This document shows, piece after piece, positions 1 to 11,700 of a stretch of DNA of 64,000 nucleotides. How positions within the stretch are numbered: position 1 is the stretch's first letter; the number at the start of each line of letters is the position of its first letter. The translations under genes and the position numbers were made by a program. Source of the DNA: Carposina sasakii (taxonomy: Eukaryota > Arthropoda > Insecta > Lepidoptera > Carposinidae); the NCBI GenBank assembly GCA_014607495.2, contig CP053160.1:9920001-9984000 (forward strand), given 5' to 3'. The notes beneath the pieces are model-generated. The model did no database searches. It saw nothing but the letters and a program-made list of their open reading frames with translations, and was not told the origin of the DNA.

Positions 1-250
1 ATTTCAGTATTTGCCTGGCTGTCACCCACACCCTGTATACACATGGCTATTTTCTAAAAATGGAGTAGCCAAAACTGCATAATCACAAAGTCGCGTTTAT
101 CACGTTTTCCATAGCTGGCTCAGGGATAAAAGATCAGTGACAAGTTGCCATCTCGCCTGAGGGAAGTTCCTTAGCCGACTCTTACGATATGCACGGAAGA
201 AGATGCAACCGTATCCTTGTGAAGCCGTGCATCAGTACGGGAACCTACGG
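1..250. repeat. Partial copy of dispersed family A
   Basis: This stretch holds the pattern 'ctgggataaa..gatcagtgacaagttgc..ttccttagccgactcttacgat..gcacggaagaagatgcaacc', which recurs many times in the window on both strands (for example 14590-14800, 22306-22505, 44750-44950, 50265-50405). No coding potential is seen. The family has no obvious long terminal repeats and is unclassified here. Confidence 0.6.
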
Positions 251-545
251 TATATATAAGTATATAGGTACCTACAGGATTAAAGTTATTAGGGTTGTTT
301 ACTTCCTTCGTTAAGCCTGTTTGATTATAACACAAAGCCAAGTAAATTTATGTAAAAATACACTTTCAAACAGTTTGTTTTCATTGGCGCGCCCCTGTGC
401 TACCTAATGCAAATTGGCTGTTGTTTCCATTATAGCTTTTGCTTGTTCACTGCCGTGACTCCGTTTGCGTGCTCAAGAAGAAGACTACCGCTTATAATGA
501 GCAACAGCCAATTTCAATAACCGATCTCGAGGTTTTTTATTTATT

Positions 546-1308
546 ACTAGTGGACGCCCGCGACTTCGTCCGCGTGGACTACAGAAAAAACAAAATGTCG
601 AAATTATCCGGGATAAAAATATTTTCCCGGGGTAAAAAGTATTAGAATAGTTTAAAATATAAACACAATACAATACCTATGTACAAGATTGCTTTGTCTC
701 AAAACGCAATAGAAGAAAAATACATGACTAGCCTATTACAGATCCTTCAGAAGAGACATACAGATACAGTCACAGCTTTTTTCTTCTATTGCGTTTTGAG
801 ACAAAGCAATCTTGTACATAGGTGTTGTATTGTGTTTATATTTTAGTAGCCTATATGGGACCTGTCACAATATATTCCTGAAAACTGCACCGAAATCGGT
901 TCAGCCGTTTCTGAGATTAGCGTGCACAAACGCACAGACAAACCGACAAACAGACAAACAGACAAAAATTCCAAAAATCATCGTTTTGGGTTCTATTGCG
1001 TTGATAAAGGTCTCATATAATATTTTTTCCTCATATAACTTCCATGTACAGACAGCGATCCGTTACATTTTTATTATATTATGTACTAGCAGCCGCCCAC
1101 GACTTCGTCCGCGTGAGGGGGCGTTGTACCCGTCTATTTCAACCCCTTCATCCCTTTTTTTCGAAATAAAAAGTAGCCTATGTTCTGTCTCAGGGTCTAA
1201 AGATTGTCTGTACCAAATTTCATCAAAATCGGTTGCGAGGTTTAAGCGGGAAAGCGTAACAGACAGACAGACAGAGTTACTTTCGCATTTATAATATTAG
1301 TTGGGATA
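546..1308 (+). repeat. Two RTE-like non-LTR retrotransposon 3' tails (family F)
   Basis: Two tails lie one after the other. The first starts near 'actagtggacgcccgcgact' and continues after an insertion with 'gtagcctatatgggacctg'. The second starts near 1092 and ends with 'cagacagacagagttac..ttataatattagt'. The phrase 'tttcatcaaaatcggttgcg' is a hallmark of short 5'-truncated RTE-type insertions in Lepidoptera. Related tails lie at 3640, 8333, 10480, 21503, 36880 and 59497. Confidence 0.6.
641..845. mobile_element. Foldback element with 67-bp arms, nested in an RTE-like tail
   Basis: Bases 654-720 and 778-844 are reverse complements over 67 bases with a single mismatch that I can find, separated by a 57-base loop. 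The insertion interrupts the surrounding retrotransposon tail: 'aaaaagta' stops on the left and 'agtagcctatatg' resumes on the right, so 'AGTA' may be the target-site duplication. There is no ORF of note. The near-identity of the arms suggests a young insertion. Confidence 0.65.
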
Positions 1309-1792
1309 GATAGATTTTCATTTTTTTTATTGCAATTTAAAAATAAAAATTCCTTTTGATCTCCTTTGAAATTGGCCATTTAATAAGTAGGATAAGTAAA
1401 CACTTTATTGCACTATACCAACAGTTATGTGATCAAATAAAGCTTCATAGCATTATCTTCCAGTGTATAATGTTTTCAAAAACTTTCTCGTCCGTCTAAC
1501 AGCCCAATGGACCTAAATTACGTGACTCAGTATTCACCAAATTACGCATATATGCCGCTTTCAGATTCGCTAGGAAAACGAAAAAATATAATAAGTACCT
1601 AGGTTACCTACGTTTCACATGATACAGCTCGGATTCGGTATGTAGGTAGGTAGGTACGTCTCACACTCAAGTCCAAGGGCTTTACTTATAAAAAAACTTA
1701 AACACTGTTTATTTGTTTAATTTAAATGCTCAATTTGACAGATATCCCATACATCTTGCTGTCAAAGTGCTTAACGGGACGATATAAGCGAC

Positions 1793-2008
1793 ACTAGAAT
1801 GTGTTAAATATTTAATTTTATCAGGCGTAACTATTCGTAAGCTCAAATTTCCATCGAGGGATTGCCCAACGAATGTGCTTGGATCTGGCTTCTCGTTGCG
1901 ACTGTAGTGGCTTATGTTCGTGATCATGAGTCGGCAGATCCGAGGGTCAGCGGAGGGTGTAGGGCCCGATGGTGGGCGATCCCTCGATGGAAACTAGAAT
2001 GTGTTATA
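1793..2008. repeat. Short inverted-repeat element
   Basis: 'tttccatcgagggattgccc' at about 1848 is repeated in reverse complement at about 1973-1993. The pair is flanked by direct copies of 'actagaatgtgtta' at 1793 and 1993. This is consistent with a MITE-like foldback. The small ORFs on both strands inside it have no recognisable product. Confidence 0.4.
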
Positions 2009-3073
2009 AATAAAACCTGCCATTTTCCTCTTACGAGATACGCGACTCAGAACATAAAACTACTATGCCCTTGCCTCAGTCAGCTTTCAGCTGCATTTTA
2101 TTCCTCCAGGGACAATGGAAACAACCCTTATACCTTCTTTTACGTAGGTAGGTACCCCTACCTATTGAATTAATTTTGATGGATCCGCCTACCCCTACTA
2201 AGTGTTTGGGACTTGATAGAACGGTTTTTTTACAACGCCAATTTATTTTTTATACTCACTGCGTTTTTTCGACGCATGCCATGTTTTGTTGTTGATTTTT
2301 CTTCACGTTGGGCTTAAAAAGTAATATAATAGTAACAGGTGAAATTAGGATAATCGTTTTGAATAATAAAACATTTATTTTTTATAATATTTACAATCTA
2401 AGGCACATCGTACAGAATATGAGACATTTATTCAAATTAATTGCTGAGCAATAACCAAAACAACTCTCATGTGAGAGTTTTCTAAGCGGAAATCTATGTA
2501 AAGACAACACGTCATATAATAGCAATAGAATTAACCAGTAAGATTGCAATAAATTGAGATTTATTTAGGCGAAACAATAAATAAAGCCCTTCTTTCAATA
2601 TCTTAAAAAAAATTATACTTAATAAAAAAAATCTATAATTTAAATTACATATTTTATTTTATTTTATATCACAGGTAAATGTATGTTATTTTTATTAAAT
2701 AAATATGGCTGTAGGATGCATGAAATAGAACGTACGATGAATGACAGTTGACAGCTGAATGACAGCGGATGTAAGACAGAGATGAAATGAGTGAAAGAAA
2801 CGAATGTGAAGGAGACGGATAGATGGTGACAAGCTGACGTTTAGTTTTTTTTTTAATAAGAGATTTAATTCGAGATTCACAAGATGATTGATGTTCTGTA
2901 AAAATTTTGATCTGAATAAATCAGTGAAATCACATGAAGAATTCGTAATTTTTACTTCAAAATCCCACATGACTACATACTTACTTATCACATTACATAA
3001 TAATATTATCTAATATCTCTTTCTAAACTTATGTTGATTATTAATTGTTCGCTACATATAATTTAGAAACTAT
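2009..3073. other. AT-rich spacer, nothing recognised
   Basis: Low-complexity AT-rich DNA with several short ORFs on both strands. None shows a recognisable domain, splice context or codon pattern. I see no gene here. Confidence 0.5.
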
Positions 3074-3457
3074 ACAGGGTGATTTTTGGTCGTCAACGTT
3101 CCCGAAAACTACGGAATCTCCTCATCATCACGATCATTTTTCTCCATGGAAGCATACCTGGGAAGTGTCTGGTTTCCAAAATATTAGGGTCCAAAGTTGA
3201 GTAAATAGACTGCGTTTTTCTGCATAAATGCACATAGACGCGCGTAGCAGGATTTTTTCACGAAAAATAATTAATATCTGTCTATAAAAAAACTAACATA
3301 AACACTAGACACTATAAATTTCGCATGATCAAGGAATTTATTATTATTATTTTTTTTATTTTTTTTCCCAGCATTTTTTTTTTGGCATAAACTTACTTTA
3401 TTTCATGTATAGAATACGTACCCTTCGTTAAAGGTGGCCACAAAAAAACATCCTGTA
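3074..3457. mobile_element. Family B MITE-like element, copy 1
   Basis: It begins ACAGGGTGATTTTTGGTCG and ends CACAAAAAAACATCCTGT, so the termini are short inverted repeats. The interior carries 'ctgcgtttttctgcataaat' and 'agacgcgcgtagcaggattt'. Four more copies are at 6028, 48735, 54443 and 57729. No transposase is seen. Confidence 0.65.
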
Positions 3458-3639
3458 CATAGATTTTTATAATCTAAGTAATTTTAGTATTTAAAATTTT
3501 TACAACCTATTTACTATATCTAAAAAATTGATCATATTTATGTATTGGGCAACAATCGGCGGGTAAGAAGAGCGGAAGATGCGGGATTTTTGACTCGTTT
3601 TTGCTTTACTACCCGGAATACATCTGTCATTGATGACTC

Positions 3640-3920
3640 CTTTCGGGGACTTGTTATTCTATGGTGTATTTCAAACTTATTCGTCCATGCGTTAAATGGT
3701 ATTTTTTTTTGTATTTAATTCATATTTATTCCAGCCCAGTGGAAATTATGCGAAACCCTATAGCCTATGTTCATCCGGGTCCAATAAGGATTCTAACGGT
3801 GAAAGATTTTTTTAAATCGGTCCAGAAGTTTCGGAGCCTATTAGCTGCAAAAAAACAAATAAACAAACAAACATACAAACAAACAATCAAAGTTTACCTC
3901 TTTATAATATTAGTATAGAT
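3640..3920 (+). repeat. RTE-like tail (family F variant)
   Basis: Contains 'cctatgttcatccgggtcc', 'aaatcggtccagaagtttcg' and the (caaa)n-rich end 'tttataatattagtataga'. These are the usual 3' parts of 5'-truncated RTE-type insertions. The reading frame across it is incidental. Confidence 0.5.
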
Positions 3921-4084
3921 AACATAAATTCACATAAAAAATAAGAGAATTCGACCTATGTAACCTTATGTTATTATTATGATATACATCATGCTTTCTT
4001 ACTTTTTTGATGAAAATAAATATTTATAAATAAAGCCGAATTGTAGATGAGAATATACAGTTTCGGACAAGCAACCTTGCAGCT

Positions 4085-4600
4085 GCAGTCGGCATAGACA
4101 ATATTTTGTCTTTGACCAGTTCTTAGAAGTAATTCAAAACAAGTCTAGTGAACAGCAGAGCTTCCCTTATCATATGAGTAACGTAAGTTGTTCCCGAAAT
4201 CGACCGCCTTTATAAAAAAAACCGATGGTTCCGTACAAACCGCTATTAATTATGTAACAAAAAATTTACGGTTTTCGCAATTTTTCCTTTATCTGTGCTA
4301 TATGACGTTGCTTCGTACCAAATTTCAAGATTCTGAGTTCACGGGAAGTACCCTGTAGGTTTTGATTCCCTTGCGAAAGTCGAAAATTTGCGGCATAAAC
4401 GGCTGTATCTTTTACTGTAAACCAGTGAACGAAGGAGCTTTTCATCTCATATGAGTAATTCTTAATAGAAAACTAACTATGTAGACACATACAGAATCCA
4501 ATGTCTTTGACCAGTTCTTAGAAGTAATGCAAAACAAGTCGAGTGAACGGGAGAGCTTCCCCTCTCGTATGAATGACGTTGTTCCCCTTGTTGTGAGCAT
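4085..4600. repeat. Partly duplicated dispersed repeat
   Basis: The phrase 'tgtctttgaccagttcttag' followed by 'aagtaat.caaaacaagtc.agtgaac' occurs at about 4107 and again at about 4501, so a segment of roughly 90 bases is directly repeated within 400 bases. The middle part ('cgtaccaaatttcaagattc') resembles retroelement tail sequence. No gene is seen. Confidence 0.4.
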
Positions 4601-4654
4601 GTACATCACTATCAACACAGTCCCATCACTAGAGGTCTATAGACTGTAGTTGTT

Positions 4655-4785
4655 TGAGATTCGGCGGGAAAAGCTGGAAGGTAGCGGATGTTATTTTCTT
4701 GTGAAAATCAAAAATTTTTTTGTAAATGGCTTGTATGTGTACGTAAAGTGATGTTTTCTGGTTGATAAGTTATATTTTGTTTGCA
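4655..4785. repeat. Dispersed repeat shared with 26300-26420
   Basis: 'ggcgggaaaagctggaagg' through 'aaatggctt', 'cgtaaagtgatgttttctgg' and 'ataagttatattttg' appears here and, with few changes, downstream of PEX14 at about 26298-26420. Both copies are non-coding. Confidence 0.45.
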
Positions 4786-4794
4786 AGGGTGGCA

Positions 4795-5113
4795 GGCGGT
4801 GACTTGCCGACTCATAGCATGGGCCCCCTGAAACGGCCGCACGCACGGAGCGACAAAGGGGGCAACATTTGGTGAGCGGCTAGGGTGGAGGGGTGCCCCT
4901 GGACTTTAAACCGAAGCCAACTCGCCACTTACTGACGGGCACGTCCACCCTCGAGCTGTCATAGCTCTCGCGACTCCACTCTGCCCGGCCAGCGAAGGCA
5001 AGGCAGAGCGGGGGGAACTGTTCCTCGTCAGACCTCACTCCGGCGCCGGAGATGAGGAACAGGGTCTTCCCCCGGGAGCACTTCAGATCCGTGGGATTAT
5101 TATTATTATTATT
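4795..5113 (+). repeat. GC-rich retroelement-like 3' end with (ATT)n tail
   Basis: A GC-rich block ('gccccctggactttaaacc'-like and 'cactccggcgccggagatg' segments) ends in a run of ATT trinucleotides at 5098-5113. A GC-rich body with a short tandem tail fits the 3' end of a non-LTR element or SINE. No intact ORF is present, and the assignment rests on structure only. Confidence 0.35.
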
Positions 5114-5670
5114 CCTCTATGCCGCTACTAAAGCATAAATGCACAATAAATTGCTGCAAGAAGCCAGTGTACACAAAACACATTCAGAAAACCGTTAATG
5201 AGAGAACATATTGGGCGCAACAAAAACCGACATTCATATGCAATCAGCAATCAAATATGCGAAATTTTGAATCTGCGTCAGCATAGCGATACCTTAATAC
5301 GCAACATCCAACACAAAAAACTTGATCTTTTTTCCCTACAGTTAGGCATAGAAAATCGATGTCGATAAAAGTTCCGCGTTACGCTATATTCAAATCTCGT
5401 ATCGAGAAATAGGAAAACTACAAAGAGAAACTGTATTTCGCATTGATTGCGCAGAAACTCGCATTATTACTATCGCATTACCTACGGGAAAGAAGCATAA
5501 TACACTAATAGTATAATTTTTTGTCATTATTTATAATTATTGTATATCCCTTATATAATATTTTTTTCCCTTGTTATGTATTCTTTACTAAAGAAATTCT
5601 AGTTAGTCTATGGTACAAGCCAGAGGTTGTATCATTGTAATTATAGGTTATGGACCCAGTTTTGCTCAAT

Positions 5671-5676
5671 TTTATT
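5671..5676 (-). terminator. Candidate polyadenylation signal of calpain-7
   Basis: 'tttatt' on the plus strand reads AATAAA on the minus strand, about 73 bases beyond the calpain-7 stop. The position suits a short 3' UTR. Only the hexamer and the spacing support it. Confidence 0.4.
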
Positions 5677-5748
5677 AGGAGGCACGGCCATCCAAGTGGG
5701 CCTACCGACTATCCCTCCTACAACTATAAAAAACGAGATATGTTACTT

Positions 5749-8700
5749 CTACCGTAGTTCGCAGTTAAGATCGCATGTAGACCTGAACTCCAGTAGAAAC
5801 GGCCCTTCTTCATTCGGCTTGTAGGTAGACGGCATCACCACGTACTTACCTGCTGGTAAGTCTATCAGCTCTAGCATTACGAAGCCAGATCTGTTGGGAA
5901 ACATCATGATAATAAATCGAAATGAAATGATAAAAAAGTTGGTTTGCAAAAACCGCTTTGTAAGAAAACGGCACATACTCGTATCTGCTGGAAAGACAGT
6001 CAAATAATTTTACATACATACATACATACAGGATGATTTTTTGTCGTCAACGTTCCCGAAAACTACGGAATCTCCTCATCATCACGATCATTTTTCTCCA
6101 TGGAAGCATACCTGGGAAGTGTCTGGTTTCCAAAATATAGGGTCCAAAGTTGGGACAGAATCTCCTGTGGAAACTGTTTGTTGGCCCAATTTCCATTTGT
6201 TCGGTGCAAATATTAGTATAATACTTATGGTCAATTTATGATGTTTTCGTTTTATATGGAGTTGAGTAAATAGACTGCGTTTTTCTGCATAAATGCACAT
6301 AGACGCGCGTAGCAGGATTTTTTCACGAAAAATAATTAATATCTGTCTATAAAAAAACTAACATAAACACTAGACACTATAAATTTCGCACGATCAAGGA
6401 ATAAAAAAAAATTTCAAAAAAAAAAAATCCCAGCATTTTTTTTTGCATAAACTTACTTTATTTGATATATAGAGTACGTACCCTTCGTTAATGGTGGCCA
6501 CAAAAAAACATCCTGTATAGTCACGCCCATTATCCCCAAGGAGGTTGGGCAGAAGTGTGCAAATTTCATACCCACCTTTCACCAGTTCAATACAACAATC
6601 TCGCGACCGGTCACAAATCCAATAGGGAATGTTTCCGTGCCGTTCTAAATAGGTATTATAAGCGTCATGGCCTCGAATATTTTTCACTTACCTATAAACC
6701 GGGACAGATTTCTTCAGAAACGGCGCAGTGACCATAGGGTCGTCCAAAGCGTCGACAGTAACGTCTATACCAATGGTATACTGTTTTGGGCCCTTAAGTT
6801 GTACCACGAGGTTGTTTGGGCCCCGCGAGGAGGGTATGGTGATTATGTATTTCGGGTTGTTTGGGAAAGTCGGGTGGTTAGCGCAACCTCCCGCTGTTCG
6901 ACCCGACCATTCGCCTTGAATCTAAAAGAAGATATTACATAAATACTATAGCCGCTGCCCGCGGCTCCGCTCGCGTGTATGTCTCTTATTGCATGGAAGG
7001 GGTATTAATTTTTTAGGTTAAATACCCTACCGAATATACATATACAATTTCATCAAAATCGGTCCAAATTGTTTAATCAGTCAAGCTTAGTACTATTACT
7101 CGATATATGACAAAAATACTGTATTATAAATATGTTTTAAGAATTTTTTTTTCACCCGAGTGGGACTCGAACCCATGGCCTCTCGCATTCCGTGCAGTGC
7201 TCTCACCAACTGAGCTACCGGATCAAACTACAATATAAAATACTATAGCTTAACAAACATGTTTATCTAATAGTAAGCTAACAAACATTCTATGTGGGGA
7301 ATATAACGAGAACAATCCTTTATCAAGTATTCTATGCTATTGCGCCAGAAGGAAGGTTAAGTTTTTCGATTGTATGTATATATGGCCGCGTGGTGCCGGC
7401 AGAGTAGAATTCGTACCACCCCATGTCTGCCCGTGGGTATCGTACGAGGCGATTAAGGATTTCCGGGAGGTGGGCAGCGGCGCCTCGCGTGTTGACAACA
7501 TAGTCCAAAATACAAAATGCGGTCACCAACCCGCCTGCCCAGCGTAGTGACTATGGGCAAATACCCCCCATGGCAGTCTTGTGACGTGCCCTGGGGGAGG
7601 CCTACGTCCAGCAGTGGACTGCAATAGGCTGATGATGTATGTACCTATATGTAAGTTTGTATGCATGTATGTAGGTATATTTCTTTGGCACGCTCTACAG
7701 CCTAAACGGCTTGCCGCATTTGAGCTCCAATGGTATCATTTTTTTTTTTTTTTGGGGTGCGGATGGGAGAGCGGGAGGATAGCGTCGACTAGTCCGTACT
7801 CGAAACGGGGAGGACGGGCAAACGAACCGGGCGAGCGAAGCGGGCGCGCCTAACGAGGTGAAGGAGTAGCTTCGCTGGACTCGTTGTATATTTCGTTAGC
7901 TTCGCTCGCATCGCTGACGTAGGTAAGTCGGTAGCTCGCGGTGTGAACCGAAGTATGTAAAGAGGTGATGAAACGATGTCCGCCCGCCTAGCTCGCTCGC
8001 CCGGCCGCTGGCGGTGTGTCCTGCGCTTTAATCGTGAAATTGTCACTGGATCAAAATTTTTACGCAGTCAGATTTTAAAGTAAATGAGTTGATTTAAACC
8101 ATAACTTACCGTTTGAACCTTCGGATAGACACTCAGTTTAGCCAAACTGAACGGACAAGTCGCATACGCACGTAACGTATAATGTATAGTCCGTGACTTT
8201 TCATACTGTGATATTACTAGCGTATACTTGTCGGCACTGCCTTCCCCGACTATAACTTTGCATAGATAGTGCGGACTGTTGATTCTCACGCCATCTATGT
8301 ATGGGGGTGGGTCATCTGAAATTATATAAAAAACTAGTGGACGCTCGCGACTCCGTCCGCGTGGACTACAGAAAAAACAAAATGTCGAAATTATCCGGGA
8401 TAAAAACATTTTCCCGGGATAAAAAGTAGCCTATATGTTAAGTGGGACCTGTCATGACGTGATATTTGACGAACTTGCATACTAACTTTCAACCCTTATT
8501 TCACCCCTTAGCTGGTCGAAATTTCAAAAATGCTAGAACAAATGTTTAATGATTTCTTATCAAGTGCTTAAATATAAAGTTTCATGGTTTTATCTTTTAA
8601 AATTAAGAAATCCCATACAAACTTTCAACCTCTATTTCAACCCCTTCATCGAAATAAAAAGGCCTATGTTCTGTCTCAGGGTCTAAAGATTGTCTGTACC

Positions 8701-11700
8701 AAATTTCATCAAAATCGGTTGCGAGGTTTAAGCGGGAAAGCGTAACAGACAGACAGACAGAGTTACTTTCGCATTTATAATATTAGTTGGGATTCCAACA
8801 TAGATACAGAGATGGCTTTGTTCCCGAAATGGGGTGGCCTGAACTGCAGAATCATAAAGGATACCACACCCACGTGTAGCATACCAGGAACAGATGTTAA
8901 TGATACATACATACATACATTAATCACGCCTTTATCCCTTACGGGGTAGGCGGAGTTCCCGGGCATACTGTACAAGTCAGTAGAAGGTCTTGGTGTTTTG
9001 TAGGCGACGGGCTGACCACCTGTCACTACTAACCGAACTTGTACATCTCAACTATACCCTCAAAATTGGTCAGAAGTGGCACCATGTGGTTCTATCGGCC
9101 CTTGGTGTTCTGCCTACCCCGTAAGGGATAAAGGCGTGATTATATGGATGTATGTACGTTAGATATAACGGAGAAATAACTTTTACAGTTCTCCTAGATT
9201 CGACTTGACGACCATAAAAATCTGAAACTAGATCTAGAAAAAGACAGCATCATCTTTATCCTTCAAATATACAGGTTAATTGTATAAATAGCTTGTGCAT
9301 TTGTGTAGTTACCATATTGACAATTTGATTTATATTTTGTAGTGTAATCTGGAACACCAATATACAGGTCCAGCTGAAAACCAGCGCTGCAGACCATCTG
9401 TTTTTGGTCTGCAGCTGTATGCTGAGCTGGGTCCATTTCAGCATAGTTATGTTTTTCTGTTTGGCTGTATTGTGAAACATTTTCAAATGCTGAATAAATG
9501 ATTTCTTTCTTTCTTTCAAATAGACCTTAGATTATTAAACCATGAAAAAATTCTGATCTAAGATTTTTAATTTAGAATTTTTCACAAAAAAGCGACACTT
9601 ACGTGGGTAATACACTCGCCTCCCATTCTTGTACACGAGCAAGGTAATATACTCCTTATTGTCTCTGAAGTCGTCTATATCCGTAATATGGCGGGTCAGT
9701 AGGAGCCATACGGCGCCTTTGCCTTGCACGTGCAACGAAAACTGCGGGTTGTCTCCAACGTTGTACGAATCTTTAACTGGACCGTTTCCGGCGTCCCATT
9801 TTCTGTAAAAAAAAATCATATTGGTATACTTATATAAAATGCAAAAAATCACATGTATAGTCACTCATCACAAGATGTTATGACTAGAAGACGTGAGCTA
9901 AGGAAGCAATTCCTGAAATTCCCAAGAGAACGGAAAAAAAGGGAATTCTAAAGTTTACGCAGTCGAAGTTGTGGGCGTCCGCTGGTATACTAATTATAAT
10001 ATCGTCGTCGTCAGCCTATTGCATTCCACTGCTGGACGTAGGCCTCCCCCAGTGTACACCACATGGCTCGATCTCCCGTTTTTGCCATCCAGTCACTACC
10101 AGCCGTCCTCCTTAAGTCATCGGTCCATCTGGCCGGAGGGCGCCCAACGCTACGTTGCCGAGACGCGATCTCCATTCGATATATGTGTATAATAACAAAA
10201 ATTTACTCACTGGTGTATACAATAAGTATAATCAAACAGCTTCGGATTCCAATTCAGGTAGAACACGTCGAAAAACCTCAATATGCTCGCATAGTCAATC
10301 CAGAAGACACCGTTATCGTATTGTGCCGCACTGTCGGGATCGTAGTTTAATGCCGCTTTGAGGTCCGGTGTCCAGTGCGCTGTGTCTAGTTCGGAATAGT
10401 TCCCGCGCCAACGGAGATGCGACCAGGGGTTCTTTAGTTTCAGTAGTTGGACACCCTGGGAATAAAACATACATATAAATAACTAGCGGTCGTCCTCGAC
10501 TTCGTCCGCGTGAAAACCCGTGCGAAGCCGGGGCGGATTATATGTTATAGCCTTTCTCGATAAATGGGCTATCTAACTTTGAAAGAATTTTTTAATTAAG
10601 ACCAGTATTCCTAAGATTAGCGCGTTCAAACAAACAAACAAAAATCTTTAGCTTTATAAGTAAGTGGGTTTGACTGTTACCTTAGTTAGGACCTTTACCT
10701 GCCCGTGGTGCACCCTGTTTTTTAACGCTCGACGCTCTGACGCTGAGAATACCTATTTACAATGACACGGAAATATATCCCACTGGATTTGTTACCGATT
10801 GCTAGATTGTTGTATATTATAACTTCGATGCTGCTCTGGGAGTGAAAAAAAACGTATAATACTACAGCTGCTTCTCTTACTATATCTATACTGTACAGGT
10901 CAGGTCAGTGGGACAAGAGGGTCTTGGTGTTTTGTAGGCGATGGGCTGACCACCTGTCACTACTAACCGAACTTGTACATCTCAACTATACCCTCAAAAT
11001 TGATCAGAAGTGGCACCATGTGGTGCTTTCGGCCCTTGGTGCTCTGCCTACCCCGTAAGGGATATGGGCGTGATTATATGTATGTATGTATATTATATGT
11101 AGCCGAAAAGCGGCGGTAGGCTCACCTCTTACCGTTTGGACTATTTTTCAGATAGGCTATCTGACCAGGAATAATCTAGGCCCACAGGACAAAAAGAGCA
11201 CTATCCTTCTTTCTCTCTCTCTCTCTCTATCCACTGACCTTAATCTGCACGACATCTAGCACAGCATAAGCATGAGTAGCGACAAGTCCGGTCCGGTCCG
11301 CCTCTACGTCCGGCAGCGGTCCGGTCGCCACGGTCGCCAACACGTCACCCCGAGCGAGTCGCGTCGACACCGTGTCGTATAATGCTGTCGCGTTGAACGA
11401 CTCGTCGTCCGATCTGATGGCGCAGCGTTCGGGGATCCATCCTGTTAGTGCGTGTAGGTCTATGTTCTGAAAAAAAAAATGTATAACCTGGGAGCTTGAA
11501 ATAGTTTCACCAGCAATAGCGAAGTTTTAGCGAAATATTTTCTCCGATAGAAAGCTTTCTTTATCGTGTTCGTAAAAACTTGATTTGTAACTTGCTACTA
11601 ATCAGGTTGCTAAACGTTAAAAGACGGCTATGCGACCGATTTAACGAATCTTTATTTTGTATTCTGCTGGTTTCGAGCAGAGACTTTTTAAACCAGTGGG

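Noticed and set aside
7144..7227. Possible tRNA gene on the minus strand
   Set aside because: A- and B-box-like parts are present, but the anticodon and acceptor stems do not pair, and the sequence continues into an RTE-like tail. It is a SINE head.
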